From the NCBI GenBank assembly GCA_021157745.1, contig JAGGWA010000103.1, positions 1 to 9,626 of the forward strand: a stretch of 9,626 nt of DNA. The letters are read 5' to 3'. Position 1 is the first letter of the stretch, and every line of letters begins with the position of its first letter. The DNA is from Thermoplasmata archaeon (GTDB taxonomy: Archaea > Thermoplasmatota > E2 > UBA202 > JdFR-43). The position numbers were made by a program, and so were the translations under genes. The notes under the pieces were generated by a model that did not search any database, was not told where the DNA came from, and saw only the letters and a list, made by a program, of their open reading frames with translations. Below, piece after piece: positions 1 to 7,704 of the stretch.

Positions 1-38
1 CCTTCAAAAAGGTCATATACGATGCAATATTTAATTTT

Positions 39-1049
39 GTGGAATTTGATTTGTTCAAGATAGCGAGATATCCTTTCATGGAAGAAGCAAAAAAATGGGT
101 CAAGAATGAAAAAATAGAGATACACGAGGTTTTAAATGATCCAGTATACGAAAGAGCGAGGATGAGGGCGGTTGAGAGAGTAAAGCAGGCTATGAAGTAT
201 GGAATAATAAAAGATACACCTTTATTGAATGAAATCGATTGCATGATGGAAATATTTTCATATCCTCTTGCAAGATTGATAGTTGCTTCTGTAGAGAGCG
301 AGTATTTGATAAGAAGATATGCCCTTGCTGAAGCAAAAAAAGCATATGAGAATTTGAAAAAAGAAGATTCCAGTTTCATACAAAAAATTGCTATGGAATT
401 TGGCATGGAAGTGAAAGATGGTGTTATACATTTTTCCGATTATTTGAAATATGCTCCAACTTGGGATATGAAATGGAAATTGATCAATAGAGTTATGGAG
501 AAGGGGTATGTAAAATTAAGTAACGAAGAAATTGCTCGTTTGATTCAGGAAGCAATAAGGAGCAAAATACAAAACGAGCTATTTTACATGTTTGCTCCCC
601 CAGAAATAAATAAAATATTTGGTGAGCTGATAGCGAATTTAAAAAATAAACTTGTAGCCAAAGAAATAAAAAGAGCTGAAGGAATAAGCGAAAAAGATTA
701 TCCGCCATGCATTAAAAATTTAATTCTCGCAATAAAATCTGGCATGAATGTTCCTCATGTTGGTCGATTTACCCTTGTTACATTTTTGAATGCCATAGGT
801 GCTTCCACAGAAGATATTTTGAAAATTTTTTCAAATTCCCCGGATTTTAATGAAGAGAAGACAAGATATCAAATCGAGCACATCACTGGCAAGATATCTG
901 GAACAGTGTATGCGGTGCCGAAATGCGCCACCATCAGGACGTGGGGGCTGTGCTATCCAGATGAGCTGTGTAAAAGGGTGAATCATCCCTTGTTTTATTA
1001 TCGCCTGAGAAGGAGGAAAAATGAATTATCTAAAGAAAAAGTTCTATGA
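39..1049 (+). CDS. priL: DNA primase large subunit PriL (Fe-S)
   Basis: Regulatory, iron-sulfur subunit of the archaeal DNA primase; with PriS it makes primers at the replication fork. The 336-residue protein begins with a short leader to an RYPF motif (residues 10-13), as family members commonly do. Its C-terminal domain holds the four cysteines expected to bind the 4Fe-4S cluster: C224 (PPCIKNLI), C296 (VPKCATIR), C305 (WGLC) and C311 (ELCKRVNHP). The NHPLFYY ending after the last Cys is also family-typical. The GTG start at 39 is chosen because little sequence normally precedes RYPF. The frame is open to the window edge with no upstream stop, so a start outside the window cannot be excluded. 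No Shine-Dalgarno is visible before 39, which suggests coupling to an upstream gene. The 3' end overlaps priS by 29 bp, so the two subunits are surely co-transcribed. Confidence 0.93.
   Translation: MEFDLFKIARYPFMEEAKKWVKNEKIEIHEVLNDPVYERARMRAVERVKQAMKYGIIKDTPLLNEIDCMMEIFSYPLARLIVASVESEYLIRRYALAEAKKAYENLKKEDSSFIQKIAMEFGMEVKDGVIHFSDYLKYAPTWDMKWKLINRVMEKGYVKLSNEEIARLIQEAIRSKIQNELFYMFAPPEINKIFGELIANLKNKLVAKEIKRAEGISEKDYPPCIKNLILAIKSGMNVPHVGRFTLVTFLNAIGASTEDILKIFSNSPDFNEEKTRYQIEHITGKISGTVYAVPKCATIRTWGLCYPDELCKRVNHPLFYYRLRRRKNELSKEKVL
1011..1016 (+). promoter_or_regulatory. Shine-Dalgarno for priS inside priL
   Basis: AGGAGG lies four bases before the priS ATG at 1021 and within the priL coding sequence. 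It fixes the priS start and shows that this downstream operon gene is initiated through an SD, unlike several first genes in the window that seem leaderless. Confidence 0.85.
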
Positions 1050-2157
1050 GTATTATTTAAAAGCTGAGATAGAGCCTCCTCGCAGGATAGAAAGGAGAGA
1101 GTTCGCTTTCCTCTTTTTCAATGAAGACATGATGAAGCGCCACATTTCGTTCAAAAATAAAGACTGGCTGCTCCGCTACCTAAAGGCAAATGTTCCCGCC
1201 CATGTTTACTATTCTTCCGCCTACTATGGTGAGCCTTTCGCCAATACAATGAAAGAAAAAAAATGGATGGGAGCTGATTTAATATTTGATTTAGACGCCG
1301 ATCATTTGCCAATGGCTAAAAAAATGACATATGAAGAAAGTCTCGAAAGCGTAAAAGAAGAGTTAAAAAAGCTGGTTTCATTCCTCATCGACGATTTTGG
1401 ATTCAATGAAAAAGATCTGTCCATATATTTTTCAGGTGGTCGAGGCTACCACTGCCATGTTCATGATAAAAGAGTCCTTGATTTGGGAAGCCAGGAAAGA
1501 AGAGAGATAGTTGATTATGTAACGGGGAGGGGCATAGATTACAATCATATTGTTGTGGAGAGAAGCATATATGGATATGGAATAACAAGAACAATCGAAA
1601 TCTCTCCATCGTCGCCAGGCTGGCGCGGTCGGATTGCAAGGGCAATCATATCCTTCCTTGAAGAAATAAAAAATATGGAGAGAGACGATGCCATTGAAAA
1701 ATTGATGGGCTTTGAAGGTATTGGTAAAAAGGTTGCGAGCGATATATATGATGGGCTGGATGACAATAGAATGGCTTTGATTAAAGAGGGCAAGATCGAT
1801 CAGATGGCAAGTATAAAAAGATTACTCAAACCTTTGATGAAGGAACTTGCTGTAAAATTGCATAGCTCCACAGATGAACCTGTTACCGCAGATATTAAAA
1901 GACTGATAAGATTGCCCGGCAGCCTGCATGGAAAAACAGGATTTAGGGTTACAAAAGTTGGTATCGATGCCTTAGAAGATTTCAATCCTCTTGAAGATGC
2001 AATTGTATTTGGGGATGAAATGGTGAGTATAAAAGTAATAAAACCATTCAAGGTGAAATTGAAAGGAGAGGAATTTATTCTAAAAGAAGGCGTTACAAAA
2101 GTGCCAGAATATGTTGCAGTTTTTGCAATAGCAAGGAAATTTGCAAATATTTTTTAA
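1021..2157 (+). CDS. priS: DNA primase catalytic small subunit PriS
   Basis: Catalytic subunit of the archaeal/eukaryotic-type primase, synthesising primers from nucleoside triphosphates. The metal-binding pair is in FDLDAD (D90 and D92, residues 89-94). The nucleotide-binding SGGRGYH motif is at 138-144. The third catalytic Asp is most likely D285 in DEPVTAD, since the following RLIRLPGSLHGKTG (294-307) aligns without gaps to the equivalent eukaryotic segment. Length (378 aa) is normal for the family. Residues about 228-245 contain GFEGIGKKVASDIY, which looks like a helix-hairpin-helix turn inside the variable insert between the catalytic motifs. ATG 1021 is supported by AGGAGG at 1011-1016. 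The gene follows priL with a 29-bp overlap. It ends in a T6 run (2150-2155) that merges into the promoter of the next gene. Confidence 0.97.
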   Translation: MNYLKKKFYEYYLKAEIEPPRRIERREFAFLFFNEDMMKRHISFKNKDWLLRYLKANVPAHVYYSSAYYGEPFANTMKEKKWMGADLIFDLDADHLPMAKKMTYEESLESVKEELKKLVSFLIDDFGFNEKDLSIYFSGGRGYHCHVHDKRVLDLGSQERREIVDYVTGRGIDYNHIVVERSIYGYGITRTIEISPSSPGWRGRIARAIISFLEEIKNMERDDAIEKLMGFEGIGKKVASDIYDGLDDNRMALIKEGKIDQMASIKRLLKPLMKELAVKLHSSTDEPVTADIKRLIRLPGSLHGKTGFRVTKVGIDALEDFNPLEDAIVFGDEMVSIKVIKPFKVKLKGEEFILKEGVTKVPEYVAVFAIARKFANIF

Positions 2158-2165
2158 ATTTAAAA
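2150..2165 (+). promoter_or_regulatory. TATA-like promoter and oligo-T at the priS end
   Basis: TTTTTTAAATTTAAAA overlaps the priS stop codon. Its core is centred about 22 nt before the ATG at 2178, similar to the TATA-to-ATG distance of other first genes here, so a leaderless or nearly leaderless transcript is likely. No Shine-Dalgarno precedes 2178. The T6 run could also act as an archaeal oligo-T terminator for the primase operon. Assigned from composition and spacing only. Confidence 0.45.
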
Positions 2166-2177
2166 CACTTATACTTT

Positions 2178-3128
2178 ATGCGGGGGCGCACGGCGCTGTT
2201 TATTTCATTCATTTTGGTTTCTATTCCGTTTCATCCTGCTTTGGCCAGCAAGGATACAACTGAATATTATGCAATTTTAATTGGAATGGGAAGCGATGAT
2301 GTAAAAAGGTTGTACGATGCCCTATTAATCCATGAAAACTGGAAGGAAAACAACATTGTTATGCTCATCAATAAAAATGCAACTATTGAGAATGTTTCAA
2401 GAGCTTTTGAAAATGTTTCCTCTGCCGTAGACAAAAATGACTGCATATTCATTTTGTACTGCGGGGATGGAGTAAAGATGAAGGATGAAAATGGTGATGA
2501 AAAGGATGGATATGATGAAGGATTGATGTTGCAGAATGGAAATGTAAGTGATGACTGGCTCAGCGAGAGAATAGATGACATGAAAGCAGCCGCCATCTCA
2601 ATTTTCTTAGACTGCGATTTTGGAAATGGGATTGCAGATGATCTGAAAGGAGAGGGAAGGATAATTTTATCCTCGCATGGCATTTTGCCGTATCATATTC
2701 CGACGAAAATTTTGGTGCATGAAGCGAGGCATAGTAAAAATGCAACTTTTGAAAAGATTTATGGGATTGTGAAAAAAATAAATAATGCCTTTTGGCTTTC
2801 TCTTCCTTTTATTGCAACATTTCTTTCAACAATAATGACACTTTCTCCCATCATACTTTTCGATTTTATGCTTAATTTGGCAAGGAGCATTGTCCAATTT
2901 TTCATCGATGGGATGGTTGGTGGAATATCTCCCATAATGTATTTTATATTCTTTCTGATAACCATAAAAATTTACATGCCTTTCTTTATAGCGTTGAACG
3001 GTTTAGCAGTAATTAATGCAATTTCTTTGATTGAACTATTTACCTTTATCAAATCAAAAGGATTCATCCTCCCATTTTGCAGTATGAATGATGGGTATGA
3101 AACTGATATGTTATTCCTTAAAGATTAA
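2178..3128 (+). CDS. Membrane pseudo-caspase (caspase-like domain, lost His/Cys)
   Basis: A 316-residue protein with a signal peptide (hydrophobic 6-23, cleavage likely near ALA-SK), a caspase/metacaspase-like domain (about 29-170), and a hydrophobic C-terminal third (about 203-292) that should form several membrane helices. Family hallmarks are clear: YYAILIG at the first strand, a GWKEDNI-like segment (NWKENNI, 54-60), the acidic block ENGDEKDGYDEGL (104-116), SDDWL (124-128), the LDC strand (144-146), and GEGRIILSS (158-166). The usual catalytic SGHG is CGDG here (95-98), so the His is Asp97. The usual DSC(F/H)SG is DCDFGN (145-150); in an ungapped alignment the nucleophile position is Asp147, with a Cys one place earlier at C146. 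It is therefore probably a pseudoenzyme, perhaps a binding or regulatory protein. It faces the outside if the signal peptide works. It converges on the large surface gene, with both stops inside one TTAA. Confidence 0.7.
   Translation: MRGRTALFISFILVSIPFHPALASKDTTEYYAILIGMGSDDVKRLYDALLIHENWKENNIVMLINKNATIENVSRAFENVSSAVDKNDCIFILYCGDGVKMKDENGDEKDGYDEGLMLQNGNVSDDWLSERIDDMKAAAISIFLDCDFGNGIADDLKGEGRIILSSHGILPYHIPTKILVHEARHSKNATFEKIYGIVKKINNAFWLSLPFIATFLSTIMTLSPIILFDFMLNLARSIVQFFIDGMVGGISPIMYFIFFLITIKIYMPFFIALNGLAVINAISLIELFTFIKSKGFILPFCSMNDGYETDMLFLKD
3125..3128. other. Shared TTAA holding two convergent stop codons
   Basis: On the + strand TAA at 3126-3128 ends the caspase-like gene. On the - strand TAA at 3127-3125 ends the large surface gene. 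The four-base palindrome serves both, so there is no intergenic space, and any transcript that terminates downstream of its stop must run antisense into its neighbour. Confidence 0.95.
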
Positions 3129-6100
3129 AACATTCCCTTCTTTTTGACATACACTGCACCAACAGCAGCTATGACAGCTAGAGTAGCAACAACATACAAT
3201 GTATAACTCTTATGCTTGGCTTCATGTGGATATGAAGTCGCTCCATACAATGCATGCCCTCCTATTGCTTCATTCTCTCCAAATGGCTTTGGTTTCTCCC
3301 ATGAATATTTGGGCGTGTATATATGCAAGTCAGGGTCGCCGAAGTAGCATACATTTTCCTTTATATCCCACCACCATTGCTCCGTTAGATATCCAATGCT
3401 TGTATGCCTTATTCCATCTGCAAATGCCTTGCCCACTGGATAACCTAAAGCCAGATTTCTGGCGAATATTTCAAAAGCAAAAGCTGAATACCATGATGTT
3501 TCCCATGGATCAATGATCTGAAATACTGTTCCATGTCTTATTAAAGTAAGATGCAGATATGTATTCGAAATGAAACATGAGCCAGCTGCAAATCCAGCAG
3601 AGTGCAGATTCTTTAAAGCCTTATCCATTTGCAGTCCGTTATAATCTTTTGTTCTGAGTCTGCCAAATAAAACTGTTATGACAACACCATCGTATCCTGC
3701 TCTTTTGCCAATAGGCGTATTCTTTATTACTGGAATATCATGCAATCTTGCTGGCACAACATCTAAACCAAGCAATTTACTCTGGCTCAGAACATCTGGT
3801 TCTTCAGTTGAGCCATCTAAATAGCCTGGTAGATATAGCTCGTATCCTCTCCATGGATTCGGCTCAATCGTGGGCAAACTTATATTAACGCCTACAAATC
3901 CTGGCACTCCATACGGATCCCAGAATGCAAGCACACCAGAATGCAGGTGCCATCCATGCGTTGTCTCCTCCCACATTATGACACCACGATTTAAGTCTTC
4001 CATTGTAGCTGAGAAATTCGTTGTAAATGCGACACTATATCCAGCTTTTCTGAAATAGAATGGATTCGTCTCGCTTTCAGACATATCTGGCCAGTAAGAA
4101 CCATACTTTCCATGCTTTGCCAGAACATTGTTGTCAATGGGGTTTGTTGAAGGATCAAAGAAGGGTGTTATTCCTTCTGCATCTGTGTATTTGAAATTCC
4201 AGTATTGACTGGCTCTTTCATTAAAACGATGGCTGTATGTGATCCATGAATTTAAAACAGGATAGTAGAATTTTTCTTCTTGGCTTGGCTTTATTATTTT
4301 TAATCGCCCGCTCGGCATTCTAACGCTTTTGCTTCCATTTATGAGCATGACCCCATCTGGATCTAAAGCTGGATTTACGAATATAATGGCAGGATAAAAA
4401 ACGCTTCTCGCCACCCAGTAGCTTGTGTCAACAGGCGTTCCAAGAATGCGGCCAGGATATGCTACACCTACAAAGGTTCTATCCCATGGTATGCCTATGT
4501 CAAATTGTCCAGCTACTGTAATCAAAGTTTCTTCCTTGCCTGGTTCATCAAGCCCTATTTTTCCAAGGAATTTGTAAACTTCTCTGCCATTCAAATACAT
4601 GTCAGCAACAGATGGAACAATGTCGCGAATAGCGTGTTTCTTCCACCACTCCGTATACCACACAACGGCAGTCGAAAGCTCTGGATGCATGTCAACGGCG
4701 ATGAGAGGACAGCCATGGTGGGCAGCTATATAGGCGGCAGGCCCCACATAGAGGGCGCCGTCCTTCTCCCCCTCCGGCTTTAGCCTTTCGACAAGCCAGT
4801 AAGTCCAGGGATCGATGGTGGTGAATACAATATCATCCTTTTTTGTTTGATTCCTTATGTAATGGTATATCGTTGTTAGATCATTGAATTTCATTTTTAT
4901 GTTGCAGATGCTTGATAAATCATCTATGGAAGAAGAGTTTCCATTCAAATCAACAACATAAACATTCTTTATTCCAAGCTTTTTGATAACATCTTTAATG
5001 CATGAATCAAGTTTATCTGGGTGTGTGTAAAGCAATGGAGCGTTATTTAAAGAGGCAATTATGGCGCCTTCTGCAGCATTCATTATATAATTTGCTTGCT
5101 CTTCTGGCAACTTGTCTTCCCATGAATATGTAAGCTTATAGCTTACTGTTCCATTTGCAGGAGTTAGCTGAACAATTGCAACCCTATATTTCCCTTGTCC
5201 AAGTTGATCAAGATGCAAGGTTTGTTTGCTTACATTGGTTTGAGTTGCCATTCCAACTGCAGAGCCATCTTCATCAACGACTATTAAGCCAAGTTTTGCA
5301 TTTCCACTCCATGTTAGTTCGAAATCAGCATTCCTTGCCATGAATGGCGGCACTTCCTTCAATTCTATTTCTTCGCCCGGATATAGGCTCATATCGATGT
5401 AATATGTAACTTTCCTGGTTAAGGCATCTGCGAGAATCTGCGTTATTGTTCCGTGTCTCTCACCAAACAATCCCTTTGTTGGTATGTCTGTAATTGCTGC
5501 TTTCCACTGGCCTGGTGCATAGACATATGTTTCGACGTGTTCGGACGGTCCAACCATTATGTTCCAGTTCTGGGATGCTGCCACTTCCATTAGCTTTCCA
5601 TCATAATTGCAATAAAGCTGCAAATCTGGATCAGCGGAAGGAAGAGTAATACCACCCGTTAGCATGCCGAGAGTTGCAATATATACAAGGTTGGGCATCC
5701 AGCTTATTGAAGGCCACCACAAGTCGGCAGTAATAAATTTGTAATCATTGTCGACATAAAAATCGTTATACTGCGGCGCCAGGCTGTCCTGCTTTATTCC
5801 TTTCAATCTTATGTGCTTTATTTCCTTTGTATTGAGCTTTCCTTTTATGCTAAACTTCTGTCTATCGTAGCTACCATATTTTACATCTCCAACAACAGCA
5901 ACAACAGCATTATCGCTGTAGCTCCAGTCGTGCAGAGCTATTTTTGATGCAATCTCATATATGTTATTGCTCTTGATATATGTGTAATTGGAAGCTTTCC
6001 ACGGTTTCCCATCCACGTTAATGTATTCAATTTCTTTCAAGCCTTTATTGTATGAAATCCAGTCTTCCATGAAATAGTCCAAGCCTTGGCGGTCATTCAA

Positions 6101-6391
6101 GGAAAGCATTGTTTCATTTCCCTTAACATAATCATTGTAGAATAAAACAGGATAGGAATATATTCTATCTGTTTCTGTATCATAAAATGTGCTTGCTGGA
6201 ATGGCAGCCATATAGGCAAAATCATCCACCAAGCTATTCTCATCAAATTTTACAATACATGCTTTTTTCAAAGGCACTACCTTTGCCCATGAAACACCTT
6301 CATATCCAGATGGTATATTTTCTTCTTGTGCTATTCCTATAGGCAAAAGCAATAATAGTGCAACGGCTACAGGAAACATTTTCTTTAGCAT
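3125..6391 (-). CDS. Giant anchored surface protein, peptidase C25-like with CWB2-like segments
   Basis: A 1088-residue ectoprotein counted from the ATG at 6391. It has a signal peptide (1-21, IGIA-QEE), a C-terminal membrane helix (about 1063-1082) and a basic KKKGMF tail, giving the type I layout of archaeal surface proteins. Residues about 329-424 look like a pre-peptidase-type beta-sandwich. Residues 435-488 (AEGAIIASLNNAPLLYT through KKLGIKNVYVVD) and 545-588 (VGPAAYIAAHHGCPLIAVD) resemble cell-wall-binding repeat 2. The C-terminal half has C25 (gingipain-like) features: VAYPGRILGTP near 642-652, a His-Gly candidate THGWHLH (H812), an AAGSCFIS candidate nucleophile (C939), a G-Y-P-V-G-K-A-F stretch near 983-990, and a terminal YFGDPDLHIYTP near 1016-1027. 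A candidate His/Cys dyad is present, but the roughly 127-residue gap is large, so activity is uncertain. A longer frame starts at 6427, but its first codons overlie the TATA element, so 6391 is preferred. Confidence 0.6.
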   Translation of the reverse strand: MLKKMFPVAVALLLLLPIGIAQEENIPSGYEGVSWAKVVPLKKACIVKFDENSLVDDFAYMAAIPASTFYDTETDRIYSYPVLFYNDYVKGNETMLSLNDRQGLDYFMEDWISYNKGLKEIEYINVDGKPWKASNYTYIKSNNIYEIASKIALHDWSYSDNAVVAVVGDVKYGSYDRQKFSIKGKLNTKEIKHIRLKGIKQDSLAPQYNDFYVDNDYKFITADLWWPSISWMPNLVYIATLGMLTGGITLPSADPDLQLYCNYDGKLMEVAASQNWNIMVGPSEHVETYVYAPGQWKAAITDIPTKGLFGERHGTITQILADALTRKVTYYIDMSLYPGEEIELKEVPPFMARNADFELTWSGNAKLGLIVVDEDGSAVGMATQTNVSKQTLHLDQLGQGKYRVAIVQLTPANGTVSYKLTYSWEDKLPEEQANYIMNAAEGAIIASLNNAPLLYTHPDKLDSCIKDVIKKLGIKNVYVVDLNGNSSSIDDLSSICNIKMKFNDLTTIYHYIRNQTKKDDIVFTTIDPWTYWLVERLKPEGEKDGALYVGPAAYIAAHHGCPLIAVDMHPELSTAVVWYTEWWKKHAIRDIVPSVADMYLNGREVYKFLGKIGLDEPGKEETLITVAGQFDIGIPWDRTFVGVAYPGRILGTPVDTSYWVARSVFYPAIIFVNPALDPDGVMLINGSKSVRMPSGRLKIIKPSQEEKFYYPVLNSWITYSHRFNERASQYWNFKYTDAEGITPFFDPSTNPIDNNVLAKHGKYGSYWPDMSESETNPFYFRKAGYSVAFTTNFSATMEDLNRGVIMWEETTHGWHLHSGVLAFWDPYGVPGFVGVNISLPTIEPNPWRGYELYLPGYLDGSTEEPDVLSQSKLLGLDVVPARLHDIPVIKNTPIGKRAGYDGVVITVLFGRLRTKDYNGLQMDKALKNLHSAGFAAGSCFISNTYLHLTLIRHGTVFQIIDPWETSWYSAFAFEIFARNLALGYPVGKAFADGIRHTSIGYLTEQWWWDIKENVCYFGDPDLHIYTPKYSWEKPKPFGENEAIGGHALYGATSYPHEAKHKSYTLYVVATLAVIAAVGAVYVKKKGMF

Positions 6392-6406
6392 ACTGATAAA
6401 TGTAAA

Positions 6407-6420
6407 ATTAATATTTAAGT
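6407..6420. promoter_or_regulatory. Probable bidirectional TATA element
   Basis: ATTAATATTTAAGT is the only strong TATA-like stretch in the 44 bp between the ATG of the surface gene (6391, -) and the ATG of GINS (6436, +). The core TTAATATTTAA is close to palindromic. Its centre (about 6413) is 22 nt from one start and 23 nt from the other, so one box, or two overlapping ones, could direct leaderless transcription both ways. No Shine-Dalgarno is seen before either ATG. Confidence 0.55.
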
Positions 6421-6435
6421 ATTTCATGTATTACC

Positions 6436-6975
6436 ATGCTGACTTATTCAAAGCTTCGCAACATAGAGCAAAGTGAAAAAATGTCATCCTCTCTAACAAG
6501 CGTTGGAATTGATTTCTATCAGGAAGCTCTGGAATATATACGCGAGTTAGAGGAAAAAATAGAGGAGGAACGTTTGAAAGATCCGGCATCAAGAAAACTT
6601 CTCTTGCTGTCCGACGAGTTAAGAAACACAAAGCGTGTACTGAACAATATATTTGAAAGAAGGGAGAAAAAAATCATAATGGCTGCCCTGCTGGCAGCAC
6701 GGATGGAAAAAAAGGCCCCAGAGAATATGACAAGGGAGGAGAAAATTTTTTATGAAAGTCTTGTTGAGCTGCTGAAGGAAAACAGAAAGAAGATTTTTGA
6801 AGCAAGAAAAAAGGAAACATTGACTATAAGAATACTGAAGGATTTGCCGCAGTTCATGGGGAATGATATGAAGAAATACAGATTGCAAAAAGAAGATGTC
6901 ATAAGTTTGCCTGTGGATGTTGCCAAAATACTGATTGAAAGAGAGGCTGCGGAAGAAATAAAAGCAACACTCTGA
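6436..6975 (+). CDS. gins51: Archaeal GINS subunit, Gins51/Gins15 type
   Basis: Replisome factor that links MCM helicase, primase and polymerase at the fork as part of the archaeal CMG-like complex. The 179-residue protein has an alpha-helical A domain (about 1-120) with DFYQEALEYIRELEEKI (26-42) and a long charged helix before RRE at 75-77. A small beta B domain follows (about 128-176): TIRILKDLPQFMG (130-142), YRLQKEDVISLP (148-159) and DVAKILIEREAAEEI (161-175). B domain at the C-terminus is the order of the Gins51 (Sld5/Psf1-like) class, as opposed to Gins23. The ATG at 6436 is the natural start and fits the TATA spacing. It is divergent from the large surface gene, and its stop is immediately followed by the sirtuin stop on the other strand. 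Its presence near priL-priS fits a replication gene neighbourhood interrupted by the two surface genes. Confidence 0.87.
   Translation: MLTYSKLRNIEQSEKMSSSLTSVGIDFYQEALEYIRELEEKIEEERLKDPASRKLLLLSDELRNTKRVLNNIFERREKKIIMAALLAARMEKKAPENMTREEKIFYESLVELLKENRKKIFEARKKETLTIRILKDLPQFMGNDMKKYRLQKEDVISLPVDVAKILIEREAAEEIKATL
6951..6963 (-). terminator. Possible oligo-T terminator for the ahcY-sirtuin operon
   Basis: Read on the minus strand, TTTTATTTCTTCC starts 13 nt after the sirtuin stop codon and lies inside the 3' end of the GINS gene. Archaeal transcription often ends in such T-rich stretches. It is short and sits in coding sequence, so support is weak. Confidence 0.25.
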
Positions 6976-7704
6976 TTATAACAACGACACCAATTTTGGT
7001 AATATCTCGCCAGCCTTTCCATAGAATGAGTAGTCTGCTATCCCAGCTATCATGCTCGGCTCCTTATTTATTTCCACGATCATTGCCCCGTTCTGCTTTG
7101 CCATCGCTGGAAGCTGGGCGGCTGGATAAACCATGGCGGATGTTCCAACAACAAGCATGACATCGCAATTTTCAGCATATCCAAAAGATTTTATTAGAAT
7201 ATCCTTTTCTATGGGCTCACCAAAGAACACTGCATTCGGTTTTAGCAGGCCTCCGCATTCGCATCTTGGAATCCCCTGCTCCAAAGCATATTCTATTGGA
7301 TATATTTTTCGGCATTGCAAACATATTGCTTCCCTAAAATTTCCATGGAATTCTATGACGTTTTTGCTCCCTGCTCTCTGATGCAGGCTATCAACATTCT
7401 GCGTTATTATTGCATGCAAATAGCCCATTTCTTCCATTTTAGCAAGCGCAATATGTGCAGGATTTGGCTCCGCTTTTCTTAAATCATTTATAAGGGAGCG
7501 GAGCATTTTCCATACTTTGGCAGGATTGCTTATTATGTTGTCTATGTGTCCATATTCATCTATGTTGAATTTGCTCCATAGCCCATCTTTGCTTCTGAAA
7601 TCAGGTATGCCTGATTCTGTTGAAATTCCAGCTCCAGTTAAAGCTACAACAATCTTTGCATTTTTTATTGCCTCTGCAACCTCTTTTAAGTTCCTTCCCT
7701 CCAT
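6976..7704 (-). CDS. Sirtuin, NAD-dependent protein deacylase (Sir2 family)
   Basis: Cytoplasmic NAD+-consuming lysine deacylase; in Archaea known substrates of Sir2 include chromatin proteins. The protein is 242 residues, a normal single-domain length. Motifs in order: [15 protein letters not shown] (24-38) for NAD+ binding, [10 protein letters not shown] (82-91), [12 protein letters not shown] (101-112), catalytic His120 in FHG, zinc cysteines C128, C131, C148 and C150, KPNAVFFGE (155-163), and [10 protein letters not shown] (187-196). The last zinc pair is CxC rather than CxxC, as seen in a number of prokaryotic members. The substrate loop has VWKMLR (64-69) and lacks the Tyr-x-x-Arg pair of Sirt5-type desuccinylases. 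Together with the close match to Sir2Tm-type motifs, this suggests a deacetylase. The ATG at 7704 lies inside ahcY (19-bp overlap) with GAGAGG directly before it, so translational coupling is likely. Confidence 0.96.
   Translation of the reverse strand: MEGRNLKEVAEAIKNAKIVVALTGAGISTESGIPDFRSKDGLWSKFNIDEYGHIDNIISNPAKVWKMLRSLINDLRKAEPNPAHIALAKMEEMGYLHAIITQNVDSLHQRAGSKNVIEFHGNFREAICLQCRKIYPIEYALEQGIPRCECGGLLKPNAVFFGEPIEKDILIKSFGYAENCDVMLVVGTSAMVYPAAQLPAMAKQNGAMIVEINKEPSMIAGIADYSFYGKAGEILPKLVSLL

Noticed and set aside
1..38. In-frame extension of PriL to the window edge, or a separate upstream gene ending with TAA at 32-34
   Set aside because: Both are possible, but about ten codons are too few to recognise a product, and PriL normally has little before RYPF.
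2267..2683. 138-codon minus-strand frame opposite the caspase-like gene
   Set aside because: Ser/Phe-rich shadow of an AT-rich coding strand; no start signals or recognisable domain.
6392..6427. 12-codon N-terminal extension of the large surface protein (ATG at 6427)
   Set aside because: The extra codons overlie the TATA element, and without them the protein begins with a standard signal peptide (MLKKMF then a hydrophobic run).
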